A program made the translations under genes and the position numbers. The notes below the pieces were generated by a model. It worked only from the letters and a program-made list of their open reading frames with translations, had not been told where the DNA came from and did not search any database. Shown one piece after another: positions 7,159-8,614 of a DNA stretch of 8,614 nucleotides (positions within the stretch are counted from its first letter, which is position 1; every line of letters begins with the position of its first letter). This DNA comes from Candidatus Cloacimonadota bacterium (lineage in GTDB: Bacteria; Cloacimonadota; Cloacimonadia; Cloacimonadales; WRIO01), in the NCBI GenBank assembly GCA_023230175.1, contig JALNXV010000139.1, forward strand, positions 1 to 8,614, written 5' to 3'.

Positions 7159-8102
7159 TTTTTAATAGAACCTTCAAGTCTTTTACTTTGAAATTGTTTA
7201 TATCTTCTACTAAACTCAAATTTATGAAGTTGTGAAATAATTAAGCCAAAAATTACTATCAAGATAGCAATAATTTTAGACTCTGAAAATTTCTCTCCCA
7301 AAATATAATATGCTAAAATTGCAGTAAAAACCGGGATAAGATAACTAAATACATTAGCCCTAACAACACCAATTTTACGTACTACAATCGCTAAAAATGT
7401 AAATGATATACTTGAAGGAAATAAGCCTAACAAGATTATATGTTTAAGACTATATAAGTTAATTGGTTCACTAAAATACTGCTTTAAATCAAAAATTAAA
7501 AACAAAGGCATAAATAATAACATACCTATAATAGTCTGAAATTTTGTAATTGTCAAAGCAGTATAATTGTCAGTTAATTTTTTAAGCGTTATCCCATAAC
7601 CGGTACCACTAATAACAGCAATAAACATTAGCACAAAACCAATAAGCTTCCCACCAATATTTAAATCCTCTACGACCAAAACCAAAACACCCAAAAAAGA
7701 GATTATTAACCCAATAATCTCGTATATATTTACCTTTTCGTGAATCAAAAACCATGCAAAGATTGGGGTAATTAAGGGTATGGTGGAAACAATTACGGAC
7801 GCTGTTGTAGCTGTCACAAACAACATACCAAATGTCTCTCCGAGAAAATAACAAAAAGGTTCACAAAAAGCTAAGATAAAAATCCATTTCCTGTCTTCTT
7901 GTGCTATCTTTTCTTTGATACGAAACAATTTTGTGACTACTGTTAAAACTATTGAGGCAACTAATAATCTTAAAAAAATTATCGTTAATGGTCTAAAGCC
8001 TGCTTCAAGACTTTGTTGCACCCAAATAAAAGCAATGCTCCAAAAAAACATTGCTAAAGTCGCAAAAATATATACTATACTTAAAGGAAAATCTTTTCTC
8101 AT
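7155..8102 (-). CDS. EamA/DMT-superfamily permease
   Basis: This is a 315-residue inner-membrane transporter counted from the ATG at 8102-8100. About ten hydrophobic helices (near 8-28, 38-59, 72-90, 93-120, 127-145, 152-171, 185-205, 219-238, 247-268, 275-291) form the two EamA repeats. Each repeat ends in the family pattern: ITPIFAWFLIHEKVNIYEIIG (111-131) in the first and YLIPVFTAILAYYILGEKFSE (254-274) in the second, with the helix-capping HEK and GEK. EamA proteins export amino acids, nucleotides or other metabolites; the substrate is not readable. A TTG start at 8141 would add 13 residues, but neither start has a clear ribosome site. The extra segment would run through an inverted repeat at 8108-8124 and would be a polar extension before the first helix, so I prefer the ATG. 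It is the first gene of the coupled operon with the barrel, BatA and glutaminase genes. Confidence 0.88.
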   Translation of the reverse strand: MRKDFPLSIVYIFATLAMFFWSIAFIWVQQSLEAGFRPLTIIFLRLLVASIVLTVVTKLFRIKEKIAQEDRKWIFILAFCEPFCYFLGETFGMLFVTATTASVIVSTIPLITPIFAWFLIHEKVNIYEIIGLIISFLGVLVLVVEDLNIGGKLIGFVLMFIAVISGTGYGITLKKLTDNYTALTITKFQTIIGMLLFMPLFLIFDLKQYFSEPINLYSLKHIILLGLFPSSISFTFLAIVVRKIGVVRANVFSYLIPVFTAILAYYILGEKFSESKIIAILIVIFGLIISQLHKFEFSRRYKQFQSKRLEGSIKK

Positions 8103-8107
8103 AATGT

Positions 8108-8124
8108 CAAGATTTGTTATCTTG
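8108..8124 (-). promoter_or_regulatory. Inverted repeat just before the permease start
   Basis: CAAGAT (8108-8113), a five-base loop and ATCTTG (8119-8124) form a perfect six-base inverted repeat. It ends five bases before the preferred ATG at 8102. As RNA it could hide the translation start; as DNA it could be an operator. The half-site CAAGAT also occurs in the TTGACAAGATA element of the two downstream promoters. Function is inferred only. Confidence 0.35.
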
Positions 8125-8166
8125 TTAATTAGGTCAATCAATTTTTTAATATTTTATCAATATATT

Positions 8167-8174
8167 CAAAGATA
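8167..8174 (-). promoter_or_regulatory. Possible -7 box for the DMT-barrel-BatA-glsA operon
   Basis: TATCTTTG on the minus strand matches the TAnnTTTG box of Bacteroidota-type promoters exactly and would place a transcript start about 55-60 bases before the permease ATG. No convincing TTG -33 element lies at the right distance (TTAAAA is there instead), so this is weak. An alternative is TTGACC at 8137-8132 with a poor AATCTT box at 8114-8109, which would give an almost leaderless transcript. Confidence 0.25.
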
Positions 8175-8315
8175 CTGTCCCATATTAATATTTTAAGAGC
8201 ATCCGTGCTTTTACAATTAACCATAAGTTATTCACACTTAATTTATTTTAACTAAGACAAGTCTTACTAAGGATAATGTAGTTATGGATTGCATATGTTC
8301 ACAAACTCAAAATCA
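8175..8315. other. AT-rich intergenic DNA with a short near-palindrome
   Basis: No coding region was found on either strand here. The only structure seen is TAAGAC-AA-GTCTTA (8253-8266), a compact dyad that could be an operator for the downstream operon. Base composition is still like the gene side of the window. G+C rises from about 8331. Confidence 0.4.
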
Positions 8316-8351
8316 GACTTGACTTGCAATATCGCCGGACTTGACTTGCAA
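8316..8351. repeat. Two copies of a 14-base direct repeat
   Basis: GACTTGACTTGCAA occurs at 8316-8329 and identically at 8338-8351, separated by eight bases (period 22). Each unit itself contains GACTT twice. It forms the edge of the palindromic repeat cluster. Two copies with an eight-base gap do not make a CRISPR; local duplication of a repeat end is more likely. Confidence 0.8.
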
Positions 8352-8414
8352 CGAGCGAAGTGAGTGTGAGTCGAGATGACAAGACCGTGTCATCCTGAAC
8401 GCAGTGAAGGATCT
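8352..8414. repeat. Intergenic REP-like element with GATGACA/TGTCATC hairpin
   Basis: GATGACA (8375-8381) and TGTCATC (8388-8394) form a seven-base stem around six bases, with a further TC/GA match beyond two mismatches. The flanks GCGAAGTGAG and CGCAGTGAAGGATCT resemble the widespread 'GTCATCCTGAGCG...GAAGGATCT' style of dispersed intergenic repeat that I know from many Bacteroidota-like genomes. Copy number in this genome cannot be judged from the window. Confidence 0.65.
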
Positions 8415-8478
8415 CCTTTTTGCTACTTTAGTGGCAAAAGGTTTATATCACCCACTAAAGTGGATAAAATTATGTGGG
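8415..8478. repeat. Pair of inverted CACTTTAGTGG-type palindromes
   Basis: An imperfect hairpin at 8415-8441 pairs CCTTTTTGC with GCAAAAGG around ACTTTAGT. A second dyad, CCACT-AA-AGTGG, is at 8452-8463. The 12-mer at 8423-8434 and the complement of 8452-8463 differ at one base, so these are two copies of one motif in opposite orientation. CCCAC (8451-8455) can also pair with GTGGG (8474-8478). No T-tract follows, so these do not look like terminators. Confidence 0.6.
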
Positions 8479-8480
8479 CG

Positions 8481-8524
8481 TTAATCTTAATCCACGGGTT
8501 AAAACCCGAGGCTAAGAATTTAAA
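8481..8524. repeat. Long imperfect palindrome around CGGGTT-AA-AACCCG
   Basis: The core is CGGGTT (8495-8500), AA, AACCCG (8503-8508), flanked by an A/A mismatch and CC/GG. Imperfect pairing then extends outward through TCTTA/TAAGA to TTAA on both sides, about 44 bases in all. It is far more G+C-rich in its core than the surrounding genes. Confidence 0.65.
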
Positions 8525-8533
8525 TCAATGCTA

Positions 8534-8593
8534 TACAAGCTTCCGGCTTGTAGCGTGCAAACAAATACTGTTCTACAAGTTTCCAGCTTGTAG
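8534..8593. repeat. Two tandem copies of a 20-base hairpin repeat
   Basis: TACAAGC-TTCCG-GCTTGTA (8534-8552, then G) and CTACAAG-TTTCCA-GCTTGTAG (8573-8593) are two copies of one hairpin unit spaced 40 bases apart. Over the shared 20 bases they differ at only two positions, one next to the stem end (C or T) and one in the loop (G or A), so the stems are kept. Adjacent copies suggest a mobile or amplified small palindrome family. Confidence 0.7.
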
Positions 8594-8614
8594 GATAAAT
8601 AGTGCAAGCAGGGA

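Noticed and set aside
7609..7854. Minus-strand 81-codon frame inside the permease gene
   Set aside because: It is a shifted frame of the EamA coding region with Trp/Tyr/Cys-rich low-quality composition. The permease frame itself is intact, so it is not a frameshift fragment.
8105..8110. TTGACA next to the permease ATG as a -35 box
   Set aside because: A promoter here would start transcription inside the permease gene, and no suitable -10 box is placed to serve another gene.
8103..8141. TTG start giving the permease 13 extra residues
   Set aside because: No ribosome site, a rare start codon, and an inverted repeat in the segment; the internal ATG places the first helix at the usual distance from the N-terminus. 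Not fully excluded.
7915..8196. Plus-strand open frame opposite the permease start
   Set aside because: Antisense to the permease N-terminus and its leader, with no recognisable feature.
8316..8351. CRISPR-like repeats
   Set aside because: Only two 14-base units with an eight-base gap, and no further copies or cas genes in the window.
8415..8441. Hairpin as an intrinsic terminator
   Set aside because: Neither strand has a proper T-tract after the stem and no gene ends nearby within the window.
8352..8593. tRNA or other standard RNA gene in the G+C-richer end
   Set aside because: The hairpins do not assemble into a cloverleaf, and there is no T-loop GTTCGA-type sequence or acceptor pairing; they look like dispersed palindromes.

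Overview
This AT-rich window (roughly 30% G+C by eye) holds six protein genes, all read from the minus strand, plus one gene-poor end (about 8103-8614) made of regulatory DNA and dense palindromic repeats. The secreted protein ending in an NYPNPFNP / FlgD-Ig-like sorting tail, the PorV-like outer-membrane barrel and the BatA/vWA membrane protein all point to a Gram-negative member of the FCB group. An uncultured lineage such as Cloacimonadota or a relative fits best. This placement is inferred from protein style, not from a marker gene.

In the direction of transcription (high to low coordinates) the layout is as follows. 8614-8316 is a patchwork of small inverted and direct repeats with visibly higher G+C. 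8315-8103 is a leader with possible promoter and operator sequences. Four genes then follow with overlapping stops and starts: an EamA/DMT permease (8102-7155), an outer-membrane barrel (7158-6148), a BatA-vWA membrane protein (6148-4202) and a glutaminase, GlsA (4202-3288). The junctions are ATGA, TAATG and TAATG, so these four are almost certainly one translationally coupled operon. After 67 bases comes an HDOD signalling gene (3220-2345) with its own candidate promoter. An AT-rich hairpin terminator follows. Then comes a well-formed promoter, an AGGAGG ribosome site, a 708-residue secreted protein (2204-78) and a strong intrinsic terminator (62-34).

The best-understood product is GlsA, which makes glutamate and ammonia from glutamine and keeps its whole catalytic set. 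The permease could move an amino acid or related metabolite, but its substrate cannot be read from sequence. The barrel and BatA proteins are envelope proteins of unknown precise role. Tight coupling of glutaminase to an envelope pair and a DMT permease is the most unusual arrangement here. No defence system, CRISPR array, phage gene or complete transposon is visible. The other points of note are the palindromic repeat cluster and an identical 11-base promoter element, TTGACAAGATA, in front of both the HDOD and the secreted-protein genes.
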